Below, piece after piece: positions 35,525-43,573 of a stretch of DNA of 64,000 nucleotides. The notes under the pieces were generated by a model. That model saw nothing but the letters and a program-made list of their open reading frames with translations, was not told where the DNA came from and did no database searches. Origin of the DNA: Erwinia sp. SLM-02 (GTDB lineage Bacteria; Pseudomonadota; Gammaproteobacteria; Enterobacterales; Enterobacteriaceae); the NCBI RefSeq assembly GCF_037450285.1, contig NZ_JAQISN010000001.1:2728001-2792000 (forward strand), given 5' to 3'. How positions within the stretch are numbered: the first letter of the stretch is position 1; each line of letters starts with the position of its first letter. A program made the translations under genes and the position numbers.

Positions 35525-36724
35525 TTAGCTGGCTGCGGCAACGCCTGCCGCTTTAAACTCGGCCCACTGCGGTGAAACCTCACGCATCCGCGCAATCGAC
35601 TTCACGATCAGGGCGATCGCATAGTCAATCTCTTCCACGGTGGTAAAACGGCCCAGCGAGAAGCGCAGGGAACTGTAGGCGAGATCGTCACTCAGGCCCA
35701 TTGCACGCAGCACGTAGGAGGGTTCCAGGCTGGCCGAAGTGCAGGCCGAGCCGGAGGAAACGGCGAGATCTTTCAGCGCCATAATCAGCGATTCGCCATC
35801 CACATAGCCAAAGCTGACGTTAAGGATATTCTGCGCGCCGTTCTCAAACGAGCCGTTGAGATGTACCTGCTCAATCGCGCCGATCCCCGCCCAGAAGCGC
35901 GCGCGCAGAGAGGAAAGGCGCGCCATTTCTTCAGCCATCTCGGCCTTAGCAATACGATACGCTTCGCCCATGCCAACAATCTGATGCACCGGTAGCGTAC
36001 CGGAACGCATGCCGCGTTCGTGCCCACCGCCGTGGATCTGCGCCTCAATACGCACCTTCGGCTTACGGCGAACGTACAGTGCACCAATGCCTTTGGGGCC
36101 ATAAATTTTATGCGCGGAAACCGACATTAAATCGACGCTCAGCGTGTTGAGATCGATCGGCAGTTTGCCCACGCTTTGGGTGGCATCAACATGGAAAACG
36201 ATCCCGCGGGAACGGCACAGTTCACCGATGGCGGCGATATTCTGAATCACACCGGTTTCGTTGTTAACGTGCATAATCGACACCAGCACCGTGTCATCAC
36301 GCAGCGCGGATTCCAGCTGGGTAAGATCGATAACACCATCCGACTGCGGATTAAGCCAGGTCACGCTGTAGCCTTCGCGCTCAAGCTCGGCGCAGGTATC
36401 CAGCACGGCTTTATGTTCCGTGGTGCAGGTAACGATATGGCGGCCTTTATCCTGATTCGCCTCGGCCGCCCCTTTGATCGCCAGGTTATTGGCTTCGGTG
36501 GCACCGGAGGTAAACACGATTTCACGGGGGTCGGCACCGATCAGTTCGGCGACCTGATTGCGGGCAACATCAACGGCTTCTTCTGCCTGCCAGCCAAAAC
36601 GGTGGGAGCGGGAGGCCGGATTACCGAAGGTTCCATCAAGGGTGAGGCACTGCATCATCTTCGCGGCAACGCGGGGGTCGGCCGGAGTGGTGGCGGAGTA
36701 ATCGAGGTAAATCGGTAATTTCAT
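35525..36724 (-). CDS. iscS: Cysteine desulfurase IscS with altered C-terminus
   Basis: PLP enzyme that takes sulfur from cysteine for Fe-S clusters, tRNA thiolation and other thio-cofactors. 399 residues versus 404 in E. coli. PLP-site blocks TTEHKAVLDTC and SVSAHKIYGPKG and the mobile catalytic loop SGSACTSAS are intact. The end reads AEFKAAGVAAAS, in place of the E. coli tail LNSIEWAHH, a region that contacts the scaffold IscU. The expected downstream genes iscU, iscA, hscB, hscA, fdx and iscX are missing. IscS probably still serves tRNA thiolation (TusA, ThiI), with clusters made by another system such as Suf (inference). Confidence 0.95.
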   Translation of the reverse strand: MKLPIYLDYSATTPADPRVAAKMMQCLTLDGTFGNPASRSHRFGWQAEEAVDVARNQVAELIGADPREIVFTSGATEANNLAIKGAAEANQDKGRHIVTCTTEHKAVLDTCAELEREGYSVTWLNPQSDGVIDLTQLESALRDDTVLVSIMHVNNETGVIQNIAAIGELCRSRGIVFHVDATQSVGKLPIDLNTLSVDLMSVSAHKIYGPKGIGALYVRRKPKVRIEAQIHGGGHERGMRSGTLPVHQIVGMGEAYRIAKAEMAEEMARLSSLRARFWAGIGAIEQVHLNGSFENGAQNILNVSFGYVDGESLIMALKDLAVSSGSACTSASLEPSYVLRAMGLSDDLAYSSLRFSLGRFTTVEEIDYAIALIVKSIARMREVSPQWAEFKAAGVAAAS

Positions 36725-36845
36725 TGCGAGTCAGGCTCCGTACAGGTTTTCCCTGAGCTTTCAGCCCGCTGTCACCGGGACGACAATCTGAAAGCTCAGG
36801 GATACATAATCTGCACGACGCTTAAAAGACTCGGTTAAATGAGGA

Positions 36846-37343
36846 TCAGGCGCGCAGATTAACGTTAATGGTTTCGAGCACGCGACCGTTGGGTACGCGG
36901 CGAATTTCGTTACTGTTCTGGCGGTCGGCAACTTCCAGGATTTCCTGATTGTTAACCAGCTCGGCCAGGGTAATGTTGTTCAGGAAGTCGCTGATGCGTT
37001 CGCTCAGGTCGCGCCACAGTACGTGGGTCAGGCAACGCTCGCCGCCCTGGCAGCCTTCTTTGCCCTGGCATTTGGTGGCATCAACGGATTCGTCAACGGC
37101 AGTAATCACTGCACCAACCGCGATCGCATCAGAACCTTTACCCAGCAGATAACCGCCACCCGGACCACGTACGCTGGCAACCAGACCATGCTTGCGCAGA
37201 CGAGAGAACAGCTGCTCAAGGTAAGAAAGGGAGATGCCCTGACGCTCTGAAATATCAGCTAAAGGTACCGGACCTTCGTGAGAGTGCAGTGCAACATCAA
37301 GCATAGCGGTAACAGCATAACGGCCTTTGGATGTCAGTCTCAT
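36846..37343 (-). CDS. iscR: Fe-S cluster-responsive regulator IscR
   Basis: Rrf2-family regulator; with its [2Fe-2S] cluster it represses the isc promoter, and as apo-protein it activates other targets such as suf. 165 residues (E. coli 162). N-terminal winged helix (MRLTSKGRYAVTAMLDVAL), cluster ligands Cys92, Cys98, Cys104 and His107 all present. It is 121 bp upstream of iscS, cotranscribed. Confidence 0.97.
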   Translation of the reverse strand: MRLTSKGRYAVTAMLDVALHSHEGPVPLADISERQGISLSYLEQLFSRLRKHGLVASVRGPGGGYLLGKGSDAIAVGAVITAVDESVDATKCQGKEGCQGGERCLTHVLWRDLSERISDFLNNITLAELVNNQEILEVADRQNSNEIRRVPNGRVLETINVNLRA

Positions 37344-37403
37344 GGCTTACGACCTCGGTTATAACCCTGGATGGGTGTTAACAAAATATGGACGCAAGTC
37401 TGC

Positions 37404-37480
37404 CATTCCCGAGTAAATTGGTCAAGTATTTAACCGAGTAAAACACTCAACTATTTAACCAAGTGTTTTACTCAAGTATT
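37404..37480 (-). promoter_or_regulatory. Three tandem IscR-type operators upstream of iscR
   Basis: Three 27-bp segments repeat at 25-bp spacing: 37404-37430, 37429-37455 and 37454-37480. On the minus strand each reads like AATAnTTGA(G/C)...ACT(C/T)GG(G/T), resembling the type 1 IscR site and the corresponding E. coli iscR promoter sequence. They stand about 60-135 bp before the iscR start. Binding by IscR is inferred. Confidence 0.65.
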
Positions 37481-37505
37481 AAACATTTAATTTTAATGAG
37501 AAAAA

Positions 37506-38231
37506 TCAGTTTTCCCGCTTTTTTTCAAGGGATGAAAGCATGCCGCGAAGGATGTTTAGCTCATCTTTTTCGGGCCGCGCACGGGTAAACAGACGACGCA
37601 TTTTGCTCATAACCTGCCCCGGAGTCGCCTCGCGAATGAAGCCGCTGGCTACCATCATCTTCTCCATGTGCTGGTAAAAACGCTCAAGATCGTCCACCAG
37701 AGGATAAGGCGATTCGGTTACTCCGGCAGCATCGGTTTCCTGCGATTGCAGCCAGGCCATCCGTACCTCATAGGTAATCACCTGAACGGCCATCGCCAGG
37801 TTCAGCGAGCTGTATTCCGGGTTCGCGGCAATCGCCACGTGATAATGGCACTTCTGCAGCTCTTCGTTGGTCAGGCCAACGCGTTCGCGGCCAAAGACCA
37901 GTGCAACCGGTGCCTGCTGCCCCTCTTCCACGCTTTTCAGACCGCATTCGCGCGGGTCGAGCATCGGCCACGGCAGCGAACGGGAACGTGCGCTGGTGCC
38001 CACCACCAGGCCGCAGCCGGCAATCGCTTCATCAAAGGTATCGACGATGGTGGCATTGCCAATCACATCGCTGGCGCCGGCGGCCAGGGCGATGGCCTGC
38101 GAATCCGGTTTAACCAGCGGATTAACCAGATAAAGATTTGTTAAACCCATCGTTTTCATAGCGCGGGCAACGGAGCCCATATTGCCGGTGTGGGACGTTT
38201 CAACCAGTACGATTCGGATATTTTGCAGCAT
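37506..38231 (-). CDS. trmJ: tRNA (cytidine/uridine-2'-O-)-methyltransferase TrmJ
   Basis: SPOUT-family enzyme that methylates the ribose of residue 32 in several tRNAs. 241 residues (E. coli 246). Starts MLQNIRIVLVETSHTGNMGSVARAMKTMG with the conserved arginine; knot motifs ALVFGRERVGLTNEE and YSSLNLAMAVQVITYE are present. Divergent from suhB and upstream of iscR, as in E. coli. Confidence 0.96.
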   Translation of the reverse strand: MLQNIRIVLVETSHTGNMGSVARAMKTMGLTNLYLVNPLVKPDSQAIALAAGASDVIGNATIVDTFDEAIAGCGLVVGTSARSRSLPWPMLDPRECGLKSVEEGQQAPVALVFGRERVGLTNEELQKCHYHVAIAANPEYSSLNLAMAVQVITYEVRMAWLQSQETDAAGVTESPYPLVDDLERFYQHMEKMMVASGFIREATPGQVMSKMRRLFTRARPEKDELNILRGMLSSLEKKREN

Positions 38232-38374
38232 GAGAGTGTCAGGTGTGAGGAATAATTTAACGATGCTATCATATTTTCAGGACATTTGCCGTTCTCCCTG
38301 CTATAGTACGCGCCGTTTTATATCCAACTACGGCGGCGGCCACTAAGCGGCAGGCTGGCGGTAGTAAGAGATAC

Positions 38375-38386
38375 CGTTCTTTAACA
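38375..38386 (+). promoter_or_regulatory. boxA-like element in the suhB leader
   Basis: CGTTCTTTAACA matches the rRNA boxA TGCTCTTTAACA at 10 of 12 positions and lies 19 nt before the suhB ATG. SuhB is a Nus-complex component that in E. coli limits its own expression through a boxA in this leader; the same loop is likely here. Confidence 0.6.
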
Positions 38387-38405
38387 TCCAGTGAGACGAC
38401 ACTAC

Positions 38406-39209
38406 ATGCATCCGATGCTCAACATCGCCGTGCGCGCTGCGCGCAAGGCCGGAAACGTAATTGCTAAGAACTATGAAACCCCGGACGCAGTCGAAGCCAG
38501 CCAGAAAGGCAGCAACGACTTCGTAACTAATGTTGACCGCGAAGCGGAACGCCAGATTATCGAGGTGATTCGCAAGTCTTACCCGAAACACACCATTATT
38601 ACTGAAGAAAGTGGTGAGTTAGCCGGTGAAGACCAGGATATACAGTGGATTATCGACCCTCTGGATGGCACCACCAACTTCATCAAACGCCTGCCCCACT
38701 TCTCTGTTTCTATCGCCGTGCGCATCAAAGGCCGCACCGAAGTAGCGGTAGTTTATGACCCAATGCGTAATGAACTGTTCAGCGCCGTTCGCGGCCAGGG
38801 CGCACAGCTTAACGGCTATCGTCTGCGCGGCAGCACCGCTCGCGACCTGGATGGCACCATCCTGGCGACCGGTTTCCCGTTCAAGCTGAAACAGCACGCT
38901 ACCCCGTATATCAACATCGTCGGCAAACTGTTTACCCAGTGTGCAGATTTCCGCCGTACCGGTTCCGCCGCGCTGGACCTGGCCTACACCGCGGCCGGCC
39001 GCGTTGACGGTTACTTTGAAATAGGCCTGAAGCCGTGGGATTTCGCCGCCGGTGAACTGCTGGTGCGTGAAGCCGGTGGTCTGGTTACCGATTTTGTTGG
39101 CGCACACGGTTACATGCTTTCAGGAAACATCGTTGCCGGTAACCCGCGCGTGGTGAAATCTATCCTGGCCAGCATTCGCGATGAGCTGAGTGAAGCGCTG
39201 AAGCGTTAA
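38406..39209 (+). CDS. suhB: Inositol monophosphatase family protein / Nus factor SuhB
   Basis: Inositol-1-phosphatase fold protein that joins the Nus antitermination complex on rRNA transcripts. 267 residues, the E. coli length. Metal site EESGE and IIDPLDGTTNF, plus the C-terminal KPWDFAAGELLVREAGG, are present. ATG at 38406 gives MHPMLNIAVRAARKAGN; an ATG five codons earlier is not conserved. Confidence 0.97.
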   Translation: MHPMLNIAVRAARKAGNVIAKNYETPDAVEASQKGSNDFVTNVDREAERQIIEVIRKSYPKHTIITEESGELAGEDQDIQWIIDPLDGTTNFIKRLPHFSVSIAVRIKGRTEVAVVYDPMRNELFSAVRGQGAQLNGYRLRGSTARDLDGTILATGFPFKLKQHATPYINIVGKLFTQCADFRRTGSAALDLAYTAAGRVDGYFEIGLKPWDFAAGELLVREAGGLVTDFVGAHGYMLSGNIVAGNPRVVKSILASIRDELSEALKR

Positions 39210-39225
39210 TTTTACCCGTCTCACT

Positions 39226-39253
39226 AAGGCCGACCTGATGTCGGCCTTTTTTT
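39226..39253 (+). terminator. suhB terminator
   Basis: AAGGCCGAC (39226-39234) pairs with GTCGGCCTT (39240-39248) followed by a T run, 16 bp after the suhB stop. Confidence 0.92.
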
Positions 39254-39263
39254 ATGCCTGAAG

Positions 39264-40274
39264 CTAGCGGGCAAACAGCGGACGGATCCCCCCGGAAATA
39301 GCGGGCTGCGCGCTCAGCCACAGCACGATCCCCGCCGCCAGCAGCAGTATGCCGCCGCTGAGCGCCAGGCAGTTCAGCGCCACCTTCTGCCACTCCGCCA
39401 CCGGACGATCCCGGCTGAGGCGCAGCGCCAGTATCCGTGATATCTGCACCAGCAGCGCCATGCCGGAGACAGTCAGCGCCGTCCCCAGCGCCATCGCTAT
39501 CGCCGACAGCACGCCCCAGCCGTACACGCCGATCACCTTTGAGAACAGCAGCATCATAATCGCCCCGGAACAGGGACGCATCCCCATCGACAGGACCACC
39601 AGACTTTTGGTTTTCCAGCCCACGACCGCCGCCAGCTGAGCACTGTCCGGTACGTGCTGATGCCCGCAGCCACAGCTTTCACTGTGCTGATGGCCGGCCG
39701 GCAGGATCCGCTGGATAGTCATGCCGCGCCCTTTGCCGGCCGCGCGCAGCGTAAGCAGCAGCCTCCGACCCGCGCGCCAGCACAGCCACAGACCCAGGCC
39801 TGCCACCAGCAGATAGCTGCTCTTCTCCAGCCAGTAGCTGCTGAGATGCATCTGCCGGGAAGAGAGTTTCAGCACCACCAGCATCACCGTCACCAGGGCA
39901 ATCGCCACGCCGCCCTGCACCACCGCCGCCATCAGGGTTAACTGCAGGCTGGTTTTGACCCGCGTGGGGTGCGTGGCAAGGAAGGTGGCAATCACCACTT
40001 TGCCATGCCCGGGTCCAAGCGCATGAAGAATGCCGTACAGCAGGCTGAACCCCATCAGCGTCAGTCCTGCCCGGTGAGGATGGCTGGCAACCTGCTGCAG
40101 CAGCCCGGTCATCTGCTGGTGCAGATTTTTTTGCCACAGAACGCTTTGCAGCAGGATCTGCGGCCAGTATTGCCACACCAGCAGCGCACAGGCCAACAGC
40201 GCCGCTATCAGCAGATACAGCGGCCAGAACTGGCGCCAGCCGCGCGCAGGCGTCGGCAGGCTGTTTACTGACAT
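39264..40274 (-). CDS. NicO-family (RcnA-like) metal transporter
   Basis: Inner-membrane protein of the nickel/cobalt transporter (NicO/RcnA) superfamily, 336 residues with about seven membrane segments. The family motif around LLYGILHALGPGHGKVVIATFLATHP and a histidine-rich cytosolic loop GHQHSESCGCGHQH are visible; GMRPCSGAIMMLL is the second signature. It overlaps the DUF1007 gene by 10 nt, so the two are translated together. The metal (Ni, Co, Zn or another) cannot be told from sequence. Confidence 0.85.
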   Translation of the reverse strand: MSVNSLPTPARGWRQFWPLYLLIAALLACALLVWQYWPQILLQSVLWQKNLHQQMTGLLQQVASHPHRAGLTLMGFSLLYGILHALGPGHGKVVIATFLATHPTRVKTSLQLTLMAAVVQGGVAIALVTVMLVVLKLSSRQMHLSSYWLEKSSYLLVAGLGLWLCWRAGRRLLLTLRAAGKGRGMTIQRILPAGHQHSESCGCGHQHVPDSAQLAAVVGWKTKSLVVLSMGMRPCSGAIMMLLFSKVIGVYGWGVLSAIAMALGTALTVSGMALLVQISRILALRLSRDRPVAEWQKVALNCLALSGGILLLAAGIVLWLSAQPAISGGIRPLFAR

Positions 40275-40918
40275 GCCAGCGTCACCGTCTGAGCAAACTG
40301 ACGGCCCAGATCCATCTCTTCCGCCGGTGCATCCGCTTTATCCAGCGACAGCGCATAGGCCTGCATCGAGGCATTGGGCTTTGGCGTTTTCAGCTCAAAT
40401 TTGCACTCTTTCGCCAGCTCTTCGGGGATTTTCAAAGATTTTTCCGAGTCATAATACATATCAACAAAGTAGGTTGGGTCAAAGGTAGAGAAGACATAAC
40501 GCTGGCCCTTAAGCGGCTGAGGATGCGCCAGCGGCATGATAAATTCCAGCACCGCCTGATGGCCCTGCCGGGACAGGTGATACTCCGTCGGCAGATTTTC
40601 AAACTTCACCGGCTGTTTCTGATGCCAGAACTCAGTGAAATAGTGCTGCCCCAGTACGTTAGCCATCACTTCAGCAGCCAGTTTCTTCCAGATTACCGAG
40701 TCGGGTTTGGCGTCCCCGGCATCGTACAGCAGGTCGGCTGAGGTAATTTCATCCATCACCCAGCGCATCTTTAAGCCGGTAATAGTGTCATCCTGATGGA
40801 CCAGAGTGGTCTGCATATCGATAAAGCTGTGCGGATGCGACCATGCCGAAGGTACAGAACCCACCACGAGCACCAGCCCAACAATGTAACTGTTATAACG
40901 TAACAAATTCAACCCCAT
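40265..40918 (-). CDS. DUF1007-family periplasmic protein
   Basis: 217 residues with a signal peptide (VGLVLVVGSVPSAWS) and mature start near HPHSFIDMQTTLVHQ; the N-terminal His-x-His is typical of the family and could bind metal. DUF1007 proteins commonly accompany NicO-type transporters, as here. The biochemical role is not established; a metal-delivery or sensing partner of the transporter is likely. Confidence 0.82.
   Translation of the reverse strand: MGLNLLRYNSYIVGLVLVVGSVPSAWSHPHSFIDMQTTLVHQDDTITGLKMRWVMDEITSADLLYDAGDAKPDSVIWKKLAAEVMANVLGQHYFTEFWHQKQPVKFENLPTEYHLSRQGHQAVLEFIMPLAHPQPLKGQRYVFSTFDPTYFVDMYYDSEKSLKIPEELAKECKFELKTPKPNASMQAYALSLDKADAPAEEMDLGRQFAQTVTLACQ
40891..40905. promoter_or_regulatory. 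Zur-box-like palindrome at the DUF1007 start
   Basis: TGTTATAACGTAACA has the TGTTA...TAACA half-sites of the enterobacterial Zur box. It lies inside the first nine codons of the DUF1007 gene rather than in a promoter, which weakens the call. Confidence 0.25.
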
Positions 40919-41042
40919 TTCAGGATTTCCCGATTATTTTTGTGACCTGCCTTTAAAAGCGCTGAATAAGTATAACTGCACTCTCCACAGCGGCGGTGAG
41001 TCAGGCTACGCTTAGTTAAATCAATGATGACCGGGAGCGCAG

Positions 41043-42314
41043 ATGACGAGTGAGTACTCACCAGACACCTCTGTTTTTTCCCGTCAGCAACGGCGCTGCC
41101 ATCTCATTCTGATGCTTTTCCTCCCTGAACCTGTGGTGACGCTGAAACTTTTCTGCCAGCTCAACGGCGTGGAAGAAGCGGTAGCCCGGCAAGATATAGC
41201 GGAGGTGACGCAGGAGATCCAGCGTTATCACCAGCTGATTATCGAGCAGGATCAACAGGGGACTTTACGGCTGAATGGCACGCAGCTCAATCAGCGGCTT
41301 TGTCTGCTGCACGGTTTGCGCCGGGCACTGCGGCTATCCCCTGATTTTGTCTGCCATTATTTTACCCCGAGAATCAAACAGCGCCTGCAGGAGTATGAGG
41401 TCAGCAAAGCCCTGTATGACGAGCATAATTTACAGGCGCTGATCCTGCACTGCTCCCGGCAGCTTATGCGGGAATTCAACGAACGCGATCGCCACTTTTT
41501 GCAGATTTACCTGCAGTATTCCCTCGCCCATGACGGCCTGGTGGATTTCAATCCTGAGCAGGCTCGCTGGCTGAGTGCCAAAACAGAGTATGCGCTGGCG
41601 CAGGAAATCCTCCACTGCTGGCATCGGCAGGGCTACCGGCAAACCTCTGCGGATGATGCCATTCCGCTGGCGCTGCTGTTCAGCCAGCTGCATATCCCCA
41701 GCGTCGGCCAGCCGGTCGGCGATCACGAAGCTCGTTTACTGGTGGCAATCAACCAGCTTATTCTGCGCTTTCAGCAGCTGTCGGGTATGCAGTTCAGCCG
41801 CCATGATGAACTGTGCGCCCAGCTTTTCAGCCATCTGGCACAGGCGCTGGAGCGCGTGCAGTTTGCGGTGGGGATTGACCATTCCCTGGTGGAGGACGTG
41901 GCGCGGCAATACCCCCGCCTGCTGCGGACAACGCGCGCCGCTCTGGTCGAGTTTGAGCAGCACTTCTCTCTACGATTCTCTGAAGAGGAGCTGGGGCTGA
42001 TTGCCATTATCTTCGGTGCCTGGCTGATGCAGGAAAACGCCCTGCATGAAAAACAGGTGCTGCTGCTGACCGGTTACGACACCGAGCTGGAGCGCTGCGT
42101 CGAACAGCAGCTGCGCGAACTGACGCTGCTGCCGCTGAACATCAAATACCTGACGGTGGATGACTATCAGCGCAACAGTGCACCAAAGGGAATCTCACTG
42201 GTGATCACCCCGTATATCACCACGCTGCCGCTGTTTTCCCCTCCGCTGATCCATGCCGAACTGCCGCTGGGCGAACACCAGCAGCGCAGTATCCGGGCGC
42301 TGCTGGAATCCTGA
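41043..42314 (+). CDS. csiE: Stationary-phase inducible protein CsiE
   Basis: 423 residues (E. coli 426). Family blocks include RQQRRCHLILMLFLPEP at the N-terminus, a PRD-like middle region (HYFTPRIKQRLQEYEVSKALYDEHNLQ) and the C-terminal IKYLTVDDYQRNSAPKGISLVITPYITTLP. In E. coli it is cAMP-CRP and RpoS dependent; its molecular role is unknown. Its stop codon directly abuts that of convergent hcaT (no bases between). Confidence 0.93.
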   Translation: MTSEYSPDTSVFSRQQRRCHLILMLFLPEPVVTLKLFCQLNGVEEAVARQDIAEVTQEIQRYHQLIIEQDQQGTLRLNGTQLNQRLCLLHGLRRALRLSPDFVCHYFTPRIKQRLQEYEVSKALYDEHNLQALILHCSRQLMREFNERDRHFLQIYLQYSLAHDGLVDFNPEQARWLSAKTEYALAQEILHCWHRQGYRQTSADDAIPLALLFSQLHIPSVGQPVGDHEARLLVAINQLILRFQQLSGMQFSRHDELCAQLFSHLAQALERVQFAVGIDHSLVEDVARQYPRLLRTTRAALVEFEQHFSLRFSEEELGLIAIIFGAWLMQENALHEKQVLLLTGYDTELERCVEQQLRELTLLPLNIKYLTVDDYQRNSAPKGISLVITPYITTLPLFSPPLIHAELPLGEHQQRSIRALLES

Positions 42315-43451
42315 CTAGCGCACTTTTGGCCGCAGGAACAGGGCCGGAACCACCAGCAGCGCCATCACCCAGAAGACGCCGCCGTGCAGATGCTGATACA
42401 GCACGCCGCAAACCATGGTCATAATGGCAATACCGCCCCCCATCGCCAGGGCCGAGTAAAGGGACTGCAGGCGGATCACCTCTGCGCCCTCCCGGGAGGC
42501 AATAAAACGCATCGCCGCCAGGTGACAAACGGTGAAACTGCCGCAGTGAAGGATCTGCGCCACAATCAGCCATCCCAGATCGGTGGTGGTTGCCATCAGG
42601 CTCCAGCGAATAATGGCCGCAGCGCCCGAGAGCAGCAGCAGATCCCGGGCACGCCAGCGACGGAACAGCCGGTTGCTTGAGGCAAAAATGACGATTTCAG
42701 CCACCACGCCCAGCGACCACAGATAGCCCACCACGCTGGCCGAATAGCCCGCCTGCTGCCAGTAGATTGCGCTGAAGCCATAGTAGGCGGCATGCGCCCC
42801 CTGCATCAGCGTCACGCACAGCATAAAGCGCCAGACGGCATTCTCCCGCAGCATCTGCAGCCATACCCGCCATCCGGCGTGCGTGCCGTGCTTCGCCGTG
42901 CCCTGCGGCATCACCGCCGGTCGCAGCAGCATTCCGGCCAGCATCGCGCCGCAGCCTGCACACAGCAGCATCAGGATAGCCTGGTGGGAGAACTGATTGA
43001 CCAGCACGCCGGTCAGCGCCGAGCTGATAACAAACGCCAGCGAGCCCCACAGCCGCACCGGCCCGTAAGGCAGCGCGATTTGCCGCTGCCAGGTCGCCGC
43101 CAGCGCATCGCTCAGCGGCACCAGCGGTGAGAACACCAGGTTAAAGCCCACCATCACCATCAGCAGCCAGAGCCACTGCGATCCGAAGCAGAAGCCCAGG
43201 GCAAACAGCAGGCTGAACAGCGCCAGCAGGCGCAGCGCATTGACCAGCTGAGAGGGATTGGTGACGCGGGAGGCAATCAGCAGGCTGCCGGTGAAGCGGG
43301 CAATCATGCCACAGCCCAGCAGCAGACCTATCTGTTCGGGCTTCATGCCGCTGCCTTCCAGCCACACTCCCCAGAAGGGCAGATAAACACCGTAGGCAAA
43401 GAAGTAAGTGAAGTAGCCCAGCCCCAGCCAGTACGTCGATCGTATCGTCAT
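42315..43451 (-). CDS. hcaT: 3-phenylpropionate transporter HcaT-like (MFS)
   Basis: Major facilitator of the phenyl-propionate permease group, 378 residues (E. coli 379), 12 membrane segments. Conserved LGYFTYFFAYGVYLPFWGVW, ALRLLALFSLLFALGF and YYGFSAIYWQQAGYSASVVG. No hca dioxygenase genes follow in this window, so the substrate may be different or the catabolic genes lie elsewhere. Confidence 0.92.
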   Translation of the reverse strand: MTIRSTYWLGLGYFTYFFAYGVYLPFWGVWLEGSGMKPEQIGLLLGCGMIARFTGSLLIASRVTNPSQLVNALRLLALFSLLFALGFCFGSQWLWLLMVMVGFNLVFSPLVPLSDALAATWQRQIALPYGPVRLWGSLAFVISSALTGVLVNQFSHQAILMLLCAGCGAMLAGMLLRPAVMPQGTAKHGTHAGWRVWLQMLRENAVWRFMLCVTLMQGAHAAYYGFSAIYWQQAGYSASVVGYLWSLGVVAEIVIFASSNRLFRRWRARDLLLLSGAAAIIRWSLMATTTDLGWLIVAQILHCGSFTVCHLAAMRFIASREGAEVIRLQSLYSALAMGGGIAIMTMVCGVLYQHLHGGVFWVMALLVVPALFLRPKVR

Positions 43452-43501
43452 GTTCCATCCGACAGAATAAGTTTCGGCGGTACTCTACACCGTGCGGACA
43501 G

Positions 43502-43536
43502 ATAAAAAAATAACGGGGCACTATGTGCCCCGTTAT
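43502..43536 (-). terminator. glyA terminator
   Basis: ATAACGGGGCAC (43510-43521) and GTGCCCCGTTAT (43525-43536) form a perfect 12-bp stem; on the minus strand it ends in TTTTTTTATC. Confidence 0.92.
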
Positions 43537-43573
43537 CTGTGCAACGGCTCGCAGTTAAGGAGCTGTCAGCGGA

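Noticed and set aside
42300..42330. Overlap or fusion at the csiE/hcaT junction
   Set aside because: Stop codons simply abut in convergent orientation; both proteins have normal lengths.
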